64,000 bases of DNA. Source: Arthrobacter psychrochitiniphilus (GTDB lineage Bacteria > Actinomycetota > Actinomycetes > Actinomycetales > Micrococcaceae). The notes under the pieces were generated by a model. The model had not been told where the DNA came from, made no database searches, and was given only the letters and a program-made list of their open reading frames with translations. Position numbers and translations under genes: made by a program. Where the stretch lies: assembly GCF_003185915.1 (NCBI RefSeq), contig NZ_QHLZ01000004.1, positions 62,001-126,000 of the forward strand. Reading direction: 5' to 3'. Every line of letters starts with the position of its first letter. Within the stretch, counting starts at the first letter, position 1. This document shows positions 54,246 to 63,415 of this stretch, in pieces.

Positions 54246-56924
54246 ATGGCAGCCTTGAATGTTCTTGTTGCCGCAAAGGGGCAGTTGGCCGGTCTGCGAG
54301 AGGTCCTCACTGACTGGTCAGGGCTTGGGCTGGTGGACGGCTTTATTTGGGTGGAACAGGATATGGTCACCCCCACCGGCATCAAAGGCATTGAAGTCAT
54401 CGGTGGAAACCAGCGGGCTGTGAGCTTGCAGTCCATGGCCGCCGCAGCGGGCAACTACGACCGCATCCGGGTAGCCGTGCTGGTCAATGCCGCCGAGGGT
54501 GCCTTGCAGGTTCCGGCAGACACCGGGCAGCGGATTGCGCTGTTCCTTGAATCATCTTTCGGCGGCAGGCCAGTGACTCGGGTCAGGGCCGTCACGGCGC
54601 GGATCCAGGATTTAGAGACAGTCCAGGAATTTGCCCAGGAGGGTTGGCACAACGTGGTGTTTGCGCCGGAAGAATCTTCCGGTGTGAACCAGGGGCACAG
54701 TCTGCTCTACTCCACCACCGATCCCTTTGACCTTGGCCGCCATGCTGCTGTGGGGTGCGCTGGAATCCTGGGGATGTGGCACGGCATGGAAGGTTCGGTG
54801 CTGGACCATGAAATGCCATTGCCAGGAAGTAATGCCCGTCTGGTGCGCTCCTTCTACCGCAATTTGGACGCCACAGCCGTAGAACAGGAACTGCGTTCCC
54901 AGATAACAAACGTTGGGGAGCGGCTCCCGCTACCAGCTCGAATGGGATCCTCAGCTATCTACATTGAAGATGTTGCACTGGCCTCACGGACCATGGCCGA
55001 GCAGTTGTGGACCAAACACGCGCATGTGCTCCAAGGTCCGAGGGAACAGCAGGTGGTCTCTACATCCAAACCGATAGGCGCCTGGACGGCGCTGAAAATG
55101 ATGTTTGGCTTTATTTGGGCTGCCCTCAAGAATGCGCCGCGCAACTGGGTCAACAGCATGGCTGTGCGCATCAAGTCTCAAGCCGCAGCCACCGTTCATT
55201 CGGTTGTGTTCGGTTCCGCCCCGGCCCAGTACACGGTAGTTGTTGATGGCATTGCCCCGGATGGCATGCCTGCCTCGTGGCTGGATGTCCGTGAGGCAGC
55301 CATTGGACTGGATAAAGTGCTGGAAAATGCTGGCATGCCGCGTGAACACGAGATCCATGCGGATCTGTCCTCTCTCTGGCAAGACTATGCCGCTGGCGCA
55401 TTGACGCTGGCGGATGCAGGAGAGCGGGTACCGTCACTGCCGCCTGTCCAGATCGGTACCGAGCGTGGGGTCCTGCGCAGCCCGCATTCTGCCGTTCCAC
55501 GGGCTGCTGACAGCTTCTCCAATGTTCCCGCCCATCTGAATGCTTCCATGTCATTGAGTCCGGTGCCGCCATACGATGTGATGGGAATTTACAACACCGA
55601 ACAGCGGCTGCAGACGGCCAGTGCAGACCCCAATCTTGGCGTTCCAGCAAGTACCGCACTGAATGCAATGCGCGGCTGGAAACAATACTTTGCCGATAGT
55701 TACGCCGTTCACGTAGGAAACCGGATAGCACAATTTCTGATCTCCACCACGAGCGAATTGCAGGTGGTCCTTCAAAGGATTCGCCAGGCCGGCGATGCTG
55801 CGGACAGCCTGGCCCCTGTTCTGCAGGCACAGAAGAAACTGGCCACCTGGATGAAGATCATCCTGGGCATTGCCGTGGTTGCAGTCATCGTTACAGTTGT
55901 TTTGCTACTCACCGCCACGATCGAGGGAGGCGTTGCTGCGGCCATTATTGGCGGCATTGTCATCCTTTGGTTGATCACGGCACTAATTGTCTTCATGCGA
56001 GGGCAACGTGAACTGTTCAGGCTGCTCAACGCCCGTAGCGTCATGCTGGAACAGGATGAGATCAACCGCCGGAACTTACGCCACATCCTTCGTGATTTGC
56101 GGCGTTTGGGGGACACTTACAGCCAGTTCTTGGCGTGGTCGCACGTAGTGGGCAATGTGTTACATGAACCCTTTGGCAAGGTGGAGGGGCAGGGTGCTGT
56201 CAAGGACGTGTACGTGCAGGGCCTGCCCTTGAACGTAAAAGTTGGCAGTGCCGCAATCCAGACCCAGTCCATCAGCATGGCTGCAGCGCAGCTCCGCCAA
56301 GGCATATTTTCCACCGGCTGGTTGAATCAGTCCTGGACCACTGCCATCAATGGTGCGCCCGCTCAATTGGGTGCGCGAGGCTTTGAGATTGCAGGCAATC
56401 CGGATGTGCTGTTCCGCCAGCAAGGCGACGGCGACACTTCCCTGCTGCCTTTGTGGATTGCGGCGTTGGATGAGCAAGGGATCAACAATGCTGCCAGTCA
56501 CGAAGTCTGGAACCGTGTGTTGGCTGAACTGCAAACCACGCGTTCGGACCTTGCCGAAGGAATGACTTCGGCTGTCAACGAGGTCCGTGGAGCAACGGTG
56601 GTGCAGTCCACTTTGGCAGCGTTCATGTCGGGCATGAGCCAGGCGGATGCAGCCATGCCGAGCCAGTTCGACGGCGAGGTGCTCACCGATCTGGGACGTA
56701 ACTCAGGCAAGGGCCGCGTTGAACGCAGCGTCCCATTCCATGCCCGTAACGGCATGAGCCAATGGGCCGGGCTGGTTCAGTTGAGCCAAGGCATCGGTGC
56801 GCACGAATTCAAGGCCTATAGGGAAGCCCCGAGCGGTCCCAAATGGTGGGAAAGCTCTGCCGAGCAGGGTGTTCCCACACCTGAGGTTTGCAACGTCGAG
56901 GTGCCGGATGGGCCCGTCTTCTAG
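54246..56924 (+). CDS. Large membrane-anchored protein of unknown family in the tubulin/GTPase operon
   Basis: 892 residues, starting 1 nt after the tubulin-like gene. No signal peptide. The N-terminal ~200 residues alternate hydrophobic strands and helices (LVDGFIWVEQDM, RIRVAVLVNAAEG) like an alpha/beta fold. Two strong membrane segments lie near residues 537-585 (ILGIAVVAVIVTVVLLL and AAAIIGGIVILWLITALIV), giving a hairpin with both large ends in the cytosol. A helical segment follows. The family is not recognised; position and coupling make it a core part of the system, possibly holding the tubulin-like protein at the membrane. Confidence 0.8.
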   Translation: MAALNVLVAAKGQLAGLREVLTDWSGLGLVDGFIWVEQDMVTPTGIKGIEVIGGNQRAVSLQSMAAAAGNYDRIRVAVLVNAAEGALQVPADTGQRIALFLESSFGGRPVTRVRAVTARIQDLETVQEFAQEGWHNVVFAPEESSGVNQGHSLLYSTTDPFDLGRHAAVGCAGILGMWHGMEGSVLDHEMPLPGSNARLVRSFYRNLDATAVEQELRSQITNVGERLPLPARMGSSAIYIEDVALASRTMAEQLWTKHAHVLQGPREQQVVSTSKPIGAWTALKMMFGFIWAALKNAPRNWVNSMAVRIKSQAAATVHSVVFGSAPAQYTVVVDGIAPDGMPASWLDVREAAIGLDKVLENAGMPREHEIHADLSSLWQDYAAGALTLADAGERVPSLPPVQIGTERGVLRSPHSAVPRAADSFSNVPAHLNASMSLSPVPPYDVMGIYNTEQRLQTASADPNLGVPASTALNAMRGWKQYFADSYAVHVGNRIAQFLISTTSELQVVLQRIRQAGDAADSLAPVLQAQKKLATWMKIILGIAVVAVIVTVVLLLTATIEGGVAAAIIGGIVILWLITALIVFMRGQRELFRLLNARSVMLEQDEINRRNLRHILRDLRRLGDTYSQFLAWSHVVGNVLHEPFGKVEGQGAVKDVYVQGLPLNVKVGSAAIQTQSISMAAAQLRQGIFSTGWLNQSWTTAINGAPAQLGARGFEIAGNPDVLFRQQGDGDTSLLPLWIAALDEQGINNAASHEVWNRVLAELQTTRSDLAEGMTSAVNEVRGATVVQSTLAAFMSGMSQADAAMPSQFDGEVLTDLGRNSGKGRVERSVPFHARNGMSQWAGLVQLSQGIGAHEFKAYREAPSGPKWWESSAEQGVPTPEVCNVEVPDGPVF

Positions 56925-57010
56925 ACCGCGGCGGGACAGTACTATTTCGTCGTCGTCCTTTGACAGCGGGAGGACAGCAGCGGAAATCCACAGCAGTAAA
57001 GGTGAACGCA

Positions 57011-59569
57011 ATGACAATTGATCAAAAGTATGAGGCGCGGCTCAGTGCATTGCGCTTATGGGCCAACGACGTTGCGGCCAGGGGGTACCTTGCCCCGTCG
57101 GAGAATGATTTGGCCGCGATTGCCATTGCCAAGGGAGTTGACGCGCCCGGCGTCGATGTGGATCTCGTGCAGGCGTGGCAGGGTGCCATCCGCACGTTGT
57201 TGAAGCAGGTGGCATTCAACATTGCCGATCCACACCGTCAGCTGGGCAGCGAATACGACCGGCCAGAAGGTGCAGCAGCTGTCCGGGCCTCCGCCCCGCC
57301 CGAAGTCACCGCACCCGGGCCTGTGCGAGCTCAGCCTTTGGAATATGTTGTGGAAGAGGTAGACGTGGAAGTTACCGAACAGTCGGTCCCCGCAGCCCAA
57401 GCGCCTGCACCGCCAACGCTCGCGGAACGATGTGAGGAACTGTTGAAGAACTGGCGCAGGGCGGCAGTGGATGAAGGACGGCCATTTGCCAACCAAATCA
57501 AGGATCGAAACTTGCGAGCCGTGGCCAACAGCAAACGTGATTTGGAAGCAGTCCAGGCGCAACTGCCTGGTTTTGCACAAGATTATGCGCAGGAAATCGT
57601 GAACCTTCTGGCCGCTGTGGCCCCGCCAGCTGAGATGTCCCACTCCGGCGCACCGCCTCTGCCGGATGCTGCGCCACACCCGCTTAGCGCTCAACCATCG
57701 ATGGTGCCGCCCGCTGTCTCCACAGGAACGGCCTCTGTGCACTCTGAGGCCCCGGCCAAGGCTTCCACTTCAGCCATGGCCCAGCAAGCACAGCCCAGCG
57801 TTGCTGCGGCCGCAACTGCCAGCGCGCCGGGTCAAGCGGCTTCTGGGGTGCTGGAGGTGAGCATGTTTGCTGCCTATGACTTCATGTCAGCAGAAACAAC
57901 ACCGGGCGAGATCAAATTGACGCGAACCCAGGATGGGTCCCGCCGTTACGCGTGGGACCCCAACTCCGACCCTGGTGACTTTAAGATTTACCGCATTATT
58001 TCCGGCGATGGGATGGTGCCTTACAACCCAGACCAAGCTGACGTCATTGCCATCTCCACAGACGCGGCTGCCTTGGATCCTCGAGCATTCCGCACTGCTG
58101 TTCGCCATGTTCAGGTCTGGTGCAACTCCGGTCGGGACCAAACTGACGCGTTAAACTCCCAGCCCGTTCTGCACGCAATGCTGGATGTGGTGGGTGAAGT
58201 TCCTGTGGTGGACATCCGTGAAGACAGCGGCAGGATCATTGGACAATGGACGGCGCTTCCCGGAACTGAAAAAGTTCAGATCTTCCGTATTCCTGCCGCA
58301 GTGGCAGCATTTGCTGGCAGTGACCCCGCCTACCGGATCTTAGCTGGTGGGACCAACCTGGGCGGTTTTGTCGATGCCGAGGCCGAGCGCGGTGTCAGCT
58401 ACATCTACAAGGTGTATACGGAAGCTGCGGTCCATAACGTCAATCGGCTATCGGCACCCGCCGTGGTCCATATGAACGTATCCTCTGTCCTGTTGCCCGT
58501 TGATGATCTTGCCGCAACGGTCAAAGCCGACGACGATAATGAGACCGTCCTCGTTGACTTGAACTGGAGCATTCCGCCCGGGGGCCGCGTGGACATTTAC
58601 CGTACCGCCACCCGGCCGGCTGCCGGCATTGAGCTAAAAGCCATCGAAGAAGCTACTTTGGAACAGGGTGGCCTGCGCCCTGAATTCCGGTTGGCCCACC
58701 CCATAGAGCCTTTGGATGGCACGGCCTCCATGCTCAATGTCCCCTGGCCGGTGGAATGGACCAGAACGTACTTCACACCAGTGACAGTTCTTGAGGGCCG
58801 CGCACATGTGGGCGCCAGCACGGTGAGCACCCGGCCCACCAGAATCCGCAATGCCAAGGTTGTGGAACGTGTGGACAGTCAGATCCTGACGTTTGAATGG
58901 CCAGACGGTGCCGATGCTGTGATGGTTTACAGCGGGGCTCCCGGTCAAGGTGCTGAAGCTGCGTTGACCGGCCAGCCGCAAGAGATTTCCCATTCGGGAT
59001 ATAACCAGCGCGGCGGCCTCTACTTCTCTACTCTGCTGCCGGCGGTAGGCTGCGACCTGCACTTGGTTCCCGTCAGCTATGAAGCCGGGTCGAGGGTCAG
59101 CGGTACTGTCACCACCATCAACTACCCCTGGCTGCTGCGTGTTTCTTATAACGTGGCGCAGCGAAAGAACCGATTCACAGGCAAGATCACCGGGTTGACG
59201 GTGGCGGTGCAATCCCGCATGCCGAACGCACAGTTGCCGGGATTCGTACTCGTCTATCATCCTGAGCGGCTGCCTCTGACTGCGGCGGATGGGCTGCACC
59301 TGAATATGATGCGTGACATGGACGGAGCTGCTCCGGCGGCCCGTGTGTTCCAACCCGAAAACAGGGCGCCATCAGACCCTGCCGATGTTTGGAAGACTGA
59401 CCAGCCAACGTGGGATGCCGAAGTTCGCCCGGGGACAGGATATGTTCGGCTATTCCCGGCAGTGGCGCTGGAGGGGCTTAAGATGATGGCCGTACTGGAT
59501 CCTGGCGTCAACGAGCTCTCATTGTTGTCCCGGGGCAATTCAGCGTGGGGGCTGCTCGGTGGACGCTGA
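57011..59569 (+). CDS. Cytosolic multi-domain protein with fibronectin-III-like modules
   Basis: 852 residues from ATG 57011, with AAAGGTGA upstream; the open frame continues to 56888 only by overlap with the preceding gene. The N-terminal ~80 residues form a helical domain, followed by an Ala/Pro-rich linker, a second helical domain (TLAERCEELLKNWRRAAVDE) and another linker to residue ~285. Beyond that there are strand-rich modules with FN3-like patterns (VLVDLNWSIPPGGRVDIYRT; ILTFEWPDGADAVMVYSGAP). No signal peptide or membrane segment, which is unusual for FN3-like proteins. Overlaps the GAP1 gene by 11 nt. Function unknown; probably a scaffold. Confidence 0.8.
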   Translation: MTIDQKYEARLSALRLWANDVAARGYLAPSENDLAAIAIAKGVDAPGVDVDLVQAWQGAIRTLLKQVAFNIADPHRQLGSEYDRPEGAAAVRASAPPEVTAPGPVRAQPLEYVVEEVDVEVTEQSVPAAQAPAPPTLAERCEELLKNWRRAAVDEGRPFANQIKDRNLRAVANSKRDLEAVQAQLPGFAQDYAQEIVNLLAAVAPPAEMSHSGAPPLPDAAPHPLSAQPSMVPPAVSTGTASVHSEAPAKASTSAMAQQAQPSVAAAATASAPGQAASGVLEVSMFAAYDFMSAETTPGEIKLTRTQDGSRRYAWDPNSDPGDFKIYRIISGDGMVPYNPDQADVIAISTDAAALDPRAFRTAVRHVQVWCNSGRDQTDALNSQPVLHAMLDVVGEVPVVDIREDSGRIIGQWTALPGTEKVQIFRIPAAVAAFAGSDPAYRILAGGTNLGGFVDAEAERGVSYIYKVYTEAAVHNVNRLSAPAVVHMNVSSVLLPVDDLAATVKADDDNETVLVDLNWSIPPGGRVDIYRTATRPAAGIELKAIEEATLEQGGLRPEFRLAHPIEPLDGTASMLNVPWPVEWTRTYFTPVTVLEGRAHVGASTVSTRPTRIRNAKVVERVDSQILTFEWPDGADAVMVYSGAPGQGAEAALTGQPQEISHSGYNQRGGLYFSTLLPAVGCDLHLVPVSYEAGSRVSGTVTTINYPWLLRVSYNVAQRKNRFTGKITGLTVAVQSRMPNAQLPGFVLVYHPERLPLTAADGLHLNMMRDMDGAAPAARVFQPENRAPSDPADVWKTDQPTWDAEVRPGTGYVRLFPAVALEGLKMMAVLDPGVNELSLLSRGNSAWGLLGGR

Positions 59570-62357
59570 GACTTCGTTGCCGCGATGGGGTCAGCTTAGC
59601 TATGCCTCCTTCGATCTGGGCCATGGGACACGGGGAGGGTGGCAGTTGAAGGAGCGTAGCGGTGGCCTACTCGATCAGGAATTTGCTGCCCTGCAGTCCA
59701 GGATAGTAACCCAATTCGACCCAGTGGTAGCGCCCAATGATTTCCCTGGGAGTGCAGAGATTGCAGCCATGCCCAGGCGTTTTACCCATGTTCGCGACGA
59801 ATCCGGCCAAGGCCGCTACTGGCACGCCGTCATGGCCGGTGCGGATACGTCCGGACGGCCGGGAAACGTTTTCAGCCATGTCCTGGTGGACAGAAACCCC
59901 GAAAATGCCAGCCCAGGAATCCGGCCCATCCAATGGTGGAATTCGCCCGAGTTACTGCGGCCATACGGTGCTGAGCAGGTCAATGGCGCAAAACTCCCCG
60001 TGTTTTCGGCAGGAGCTTTCGCCCCTGGGCTGGGGGCCTCTAGCGTCTTGGACTTCCTCTTCGCCCAAAATGTGTGGCGGGCCGGAGTGCTTGCCGTTCT
60101 CCTTGATGCTGTGAGTGGGGCAATGCGTGGGGGACCCGGCGTCGTACTGGTTGCAGACTCGACGAACAACGCCGCCTTGTGGACGGCCGCAGTGAGCTTC
60201 CTGTGTTCTCCCCACTTTGCCCGGCAGCTTAACTTTTCACTCTTTGAACGTGCGGCTTCGCTGGAGACAGTCTTTGCCCGTGGTGTCCATCTTGCTTGTG
60301 TACCGCGTGAAGATGCGCCGTTGTTGGGTGAGCTCTCAGGCATTGTGATTCTTGATGAGGCGGAAACCCCAAATATGGGGGACGTGGGAGGTCACCCGCA
60401 CACCACGGCGGCCGGATCCACCATTTCTGCAACATATTGGGGAACATTGGCTCAAGACGCTGTTGCCTCGCGTGAAACAACACAGGAAGTCATGGCGGAA
60501 TTGGACCACGTCAGTGCGCGGTTGGGAGAGACCGGGGCCGACCCCAGCTGGCCACTGGCATTGACGGCTGTGCGGCAACCGCATATTTTTGCGGATGCGG
60601 CTGCCGAGGCTGTTGTTGTGTTGACGATGTCCTCGCCGCCCTCCCTGCGCAATGACGGCGAACTTTTGGCTCAGACACTGGCGGCCATCAGCGCATCCGG
60701 CAGTGTTCATGCGCAGGATGCGTGGAATGAGCTCTTTAGGGGTGAGACATCCGAGCTGGTCCGAGAAACACTGGTGCAGACCTATCTTGAACGGGCCTTA
60801 AACGATGTTGACTGGCTGGAACTCCCCGGCAGTGTGCCGTTGCCGGAGGACTACCGGGTGGAGGTTAACACTGCGAGCCTGAAGGCTCTGGCCCGGTCAA
60901 CCATCCTTGGGCTTCGCACCAGGCTGGCCGAACAGAGCAGCCGTCAATCCGTGTTAACGGCTCCGGGTGTGCTGGACTTTGTTGCTTCATGCCAGCTGAT
61001 TGATTTATCAGCAAGGGCTGACGCTGAACTCGCTGATGCCACGGAAGAGATCATTGAACGGGTGATCGGTGCTGTCATTGACTTTGATGATGAGGCACAA
61101 GCATTAGCCGAGATGAACGGCCCTTTGCGCAGTGGCGATGTGGCCCGGAGGTTCTTGGACGGTGTGGCACGCACAGGACGATTTGAACAATCCCTGCCTG
61201 GGAACCGGATGCCTGCAGTGTTTCGGGATTGGTTGTTCCCCGGTGTGCCCCAGGCTGTGGTCCCGCAAGAGCTGAGCCGCAATGGCATGAAGCTCGATCC
61301 CATGATTGTTGAGGTGGCGCTGTGGCGTTGCGTCAACGGGCAGGGGGCCGTTGATAAGGCGCGAGTCGTTGCGGCCGTAGGGCTGATGGAAACCTTTTCC
61401 GGAACGCAAGAACCAGAGCTATTGCCGCAGCTTCTCTTTAACCAGGCCACTGCGTGGAATGGTGAAGAGCTGTGGCTCGTTGAAAAACGGTGCCCCAAGG
61501 AACTGCCCGGAGAGTTGTTTTACACCGTTCTGTTGGAGGAACCGTGGTCCCAAGGCCTTGCGGAACTGTGCAAGCTAGTGAGTATGCGGGGGGTTCAAGA
61601 CATCACGCCGTTGGAAGCTGAACTGGCCAACCTGCGCCGGGCCAGCGAAGACCAGGCTCCGGGAGGGACCGGTCTGGCCCACTCCTGGGCGCAAGGCAGT
61701 CCTGATGTGGTTTATGAGAAGGCCGTGATGTTCGTGCGGACACTGGACAACACTCTGACAGGCTTGGGCCGGATGCTTGGGCCAGGAAGCGTTAGCGCAC
61801 TTCTGGTGGTTGCAACGGTCATAGTTCTGGGTTCGGACAAGCCATTTGGGCCGTGGCCGCACGCCCTGAAACAACAACTGAGCAGTCTCGGGCGGATGGC
61901 GGATCCCGGAATTGCCAACGCGCTTGGCAGGTGTGTGGAAACGAGCTGTCTCAGTATTGCCGACGCCGAGCATCTGGGCAGGATCGCCTTGTACATTCAG
62001 CCCGGCTTTCCAGTGGGCGCTGGCCTGGAGGAGCGCTACCTGGGCGGTATCCGGGTGCCTCTGAATGGAAGCTATGTTCCTGTTCTGGAAGTTCCGCTGC
62101 GCAAGGTCCTGGCGACCATGCCACTGTACGATCTTGATGGCGCCGCTGCCGCAACCCTGGAAGTCATCCGCGAGGGATTGCCGGAAACGGAATCGGATCG
62201 CCAACGGGAGAAGGCGTTCCAGAAACGCGAAAAGATGTTCTCCGTTTGGTGGCATCAGTTGTGTACCGAATCTGGAAGGATGGCGGCAGAACAGGACCGC
62301 CCAGCCTTCCGTGAGTCTATTAAGTCCATCAAATCGGCGTTGTGGAAGGATCGATAA
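59559..62357 (+). CDS. GTPase-associated protein 1 (GAP1)-type protein
   Basis: 932 residues from GTG 59559, overlapping the preceding stop by 11 nt, with GGGGG just upstream. The N-terminal part matches the GAP1 N2-type signature: GQLSYASFDLGHGTRGGWQL, AAMPRRFTHVRDESGQGRYW, and ADTSGRPGNVFSHVLVDRNP. Middle and C-terminal helical regions follow. These proteins are encoded beside double-GTPase genes in predicted conflict/stress systems and are thought to be their regulatory partner. Ends TAATG into the next vWA gene. Function in detail unknown. Confidence 0.85.
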   Translation: MDAETSLPRWGQLSYASFDLGHGTRGGWQLKERSGGLLDQEFAALQSRIVTQFDPVVAPNDFPGSAEIAAMPRRFTHVRDESGQGRYWHAVMAGADTSGRPGNVFSHVLVDRNPENASPGIRPIQWWNSPELLRPYGAEQVNGAKLPVFSAGAFAPGLGASSVLDFLFAQNVWRAGVLAVLLDAVSGAMRGGPGVVLVADSTNNAALWTAAVSFLCSPHFARQLNFSLFERAASLETVFARGVHLACVPREDAPLLGELSGIVILDEAETPNMGDVGGHPHTTAAGSTISATYWGTLAQDAVASRETTQEVMAELDHVSARLGETGADPSWPLALTAVRQPHIFADAAAEAVVVLTMSSPPSLRNDGELLAQTLAAISASGSVHAQDAWNELFRGETSELVRETLVQTYLERALNDVDWLELPGSVPLPEDYRVEVNTASLKALARSTILGLRTRLAEQSSRQSVLTAPGVLDFVASCQLIDLSARADAELADATEEIIERVIGAVIDFDDEAQALAEMNGPLRSGDVARRFLDGVARTGRFEQSLPGNRMPAVFRDWLFPGVPQAVVPQELSRNGMKLDPMIVEVALWRCVNGQGAVDKARVVAAVGLMETFSGTQEPELLPQLLFNQATAWNGEELWLVEKRCPKELPGELFYTVLLEEPWSQGLAELCKLVSMRGVQDITPLEAELANLRRASEDQAPGGTGLAHSWAQGSPDVVYEKAVMFVRTLDNTLTGLGRMLGPGSVSALLVVATVIVLGSDKPFGPWPHALKQQLSSLGRMADPGIANALGRCVETSCLSIADAEHLGRIALYIQPGFPVGAGLEERYLGGIRVPLNGSYVPVLEVPLRKVLATMPLYDLDGAAAATLEVIREGLPETESDRQREKAFQKREKMFSVWWHQLCTESGRMAAEQDRPAFRESIKSIKSALWKDR

Positions 62358-63415
62358 TGCCCACTTACATGTTGGAGGGCGCAGCTGAGGTAAAGCTCAA
62401 TGTGCGCCCCCTGAGGTTCATCCTTCGCCTTGAAGGCCCCGGCGTCCAAGGCTGGTTGGAGATCTCCCAAGACTCCCGAGCCGTACAGAACGTGATGCGT
62501 CCACCCAGTGCGGACAGTATGGTGATCCTGCCGCAAGTGGCTGGTGCCACCATGGTCTCGCTACTGCCGGTTGGGATGGAACGGTTCCCAGCCCCCACAA
62601 TCGCCCACCTGTCCATTGTTGTGGAAGACAAGGTGACCGCGGATCCACAACGGGTTGTGTTGGCCCCCGTTGACGTTTCCGGGCTGGATCGCAAGGACCT
62701 GATCTTTATTTCTCCTGGCGAAGGGGCCTTGAGCGTTCGGGCAGCACACAATCAGGCAGACGCTGATTTAGGCGCGCTTGGCAACGCAGCGCGAGTGGCC
62801 ACGAGGGAAATTCTGGGACTGCAATGGGTGGAGCCAGCCCTGTCCGTGAACATGGTGGTTGCTGTGGATGGCTCAGGATCCACCGTGGATCTGGTTCAAG
62901 AAGGGACTATCGCTACCGTGGCTCAGGTGATTGCCGGGATTTCCCAAGTTGTATCAAACGGCCGGGACGTCAACGCGGCAATTGTTGACGAGTCGTTCCA
63001 CCTGCTGCCACCTGCTGACCTGGCGCAACTGCCAGCGCTTATCAACGAACACTTCAAGAACCGGATTCCATCCAGCGGTTTCCGTTCAACGAGCCGCCTT
63101 GATAGTCACTACGGGCTCCCCGCACAGCAGCTGGTGTATCTGCTCACTGATGGGCTGCCTGCGGATGCCGAAGAGCTGCCACGGTATGGGTCCGGGGAGG
63201 AAATCCGCCACATAGTGGCAGTTGGTGATCCGGCAGCGTGGCAGCTTTTGGGCGGCTCGCATGCTCCCAACACACTCATAGAAGCGCCTATCCAAGGCGA
63301 ATCGGTCAGTGACAGGCTGCTGCGGGACCCCCGTGCACTATCTGCAGTGGTCGCATCACTACTGCAGGCATGTTTCCCTGCAGGCTCGGATTTGTCAGGG
63401 AAGGTGAACCGATGA
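62357..63415 (+). CDS. Cytosolic vWA-domain protein
   Basis: 352 residues from ATG 62357 (TAATG junction). The N-terminal ~155 residues form an all-beta TerD-like or vWA-associated domain (LNVRPLRFILRLEGPGVQGW); the vWA domain starts near 163 with MIDAS DGSGS (Asp171, Ser173, Ser175) and YLLTDGLP (Asp265). No signal peptide or membrane helix, so it is the inside counterpart of the exported vWA protein. The stop overlaps the next start by 4 nt (ATGA). The resemblance of the beta domain to stress-system TerY-type vWA proteins is worth checking. Confidence 0.85.
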   Translation: MPTYMLEGAAEVKLNVRPLRFILRLEGPGVQGWLEISQDSRAVQNVMRPPSADSMVILPQVAGATMVSLLPVGMERFPAPTIAHLSIVVEDKVTADPQRVVLAPVDVSGLDRKDLIFISPGEGALSVRAAHNQADADLGALGNAARVATREILGLQWVEPALSVNMVVAVDGSGSTVDLVQEGTIATVAQVIAGISQVVSNGRDVNAAIVDESFHLLPPADLAQLPALINEHFKNRIPSSGFRSTSRLDSHYGLPAQQLVYLLTDGLPADAEELPRYGSGEEIRHIVAVGDPAAWQLLGGSHAPNTLIEAPIQGESVSDRLLRDPRALSAVVASLLQACFPAGSDLSGKVNR

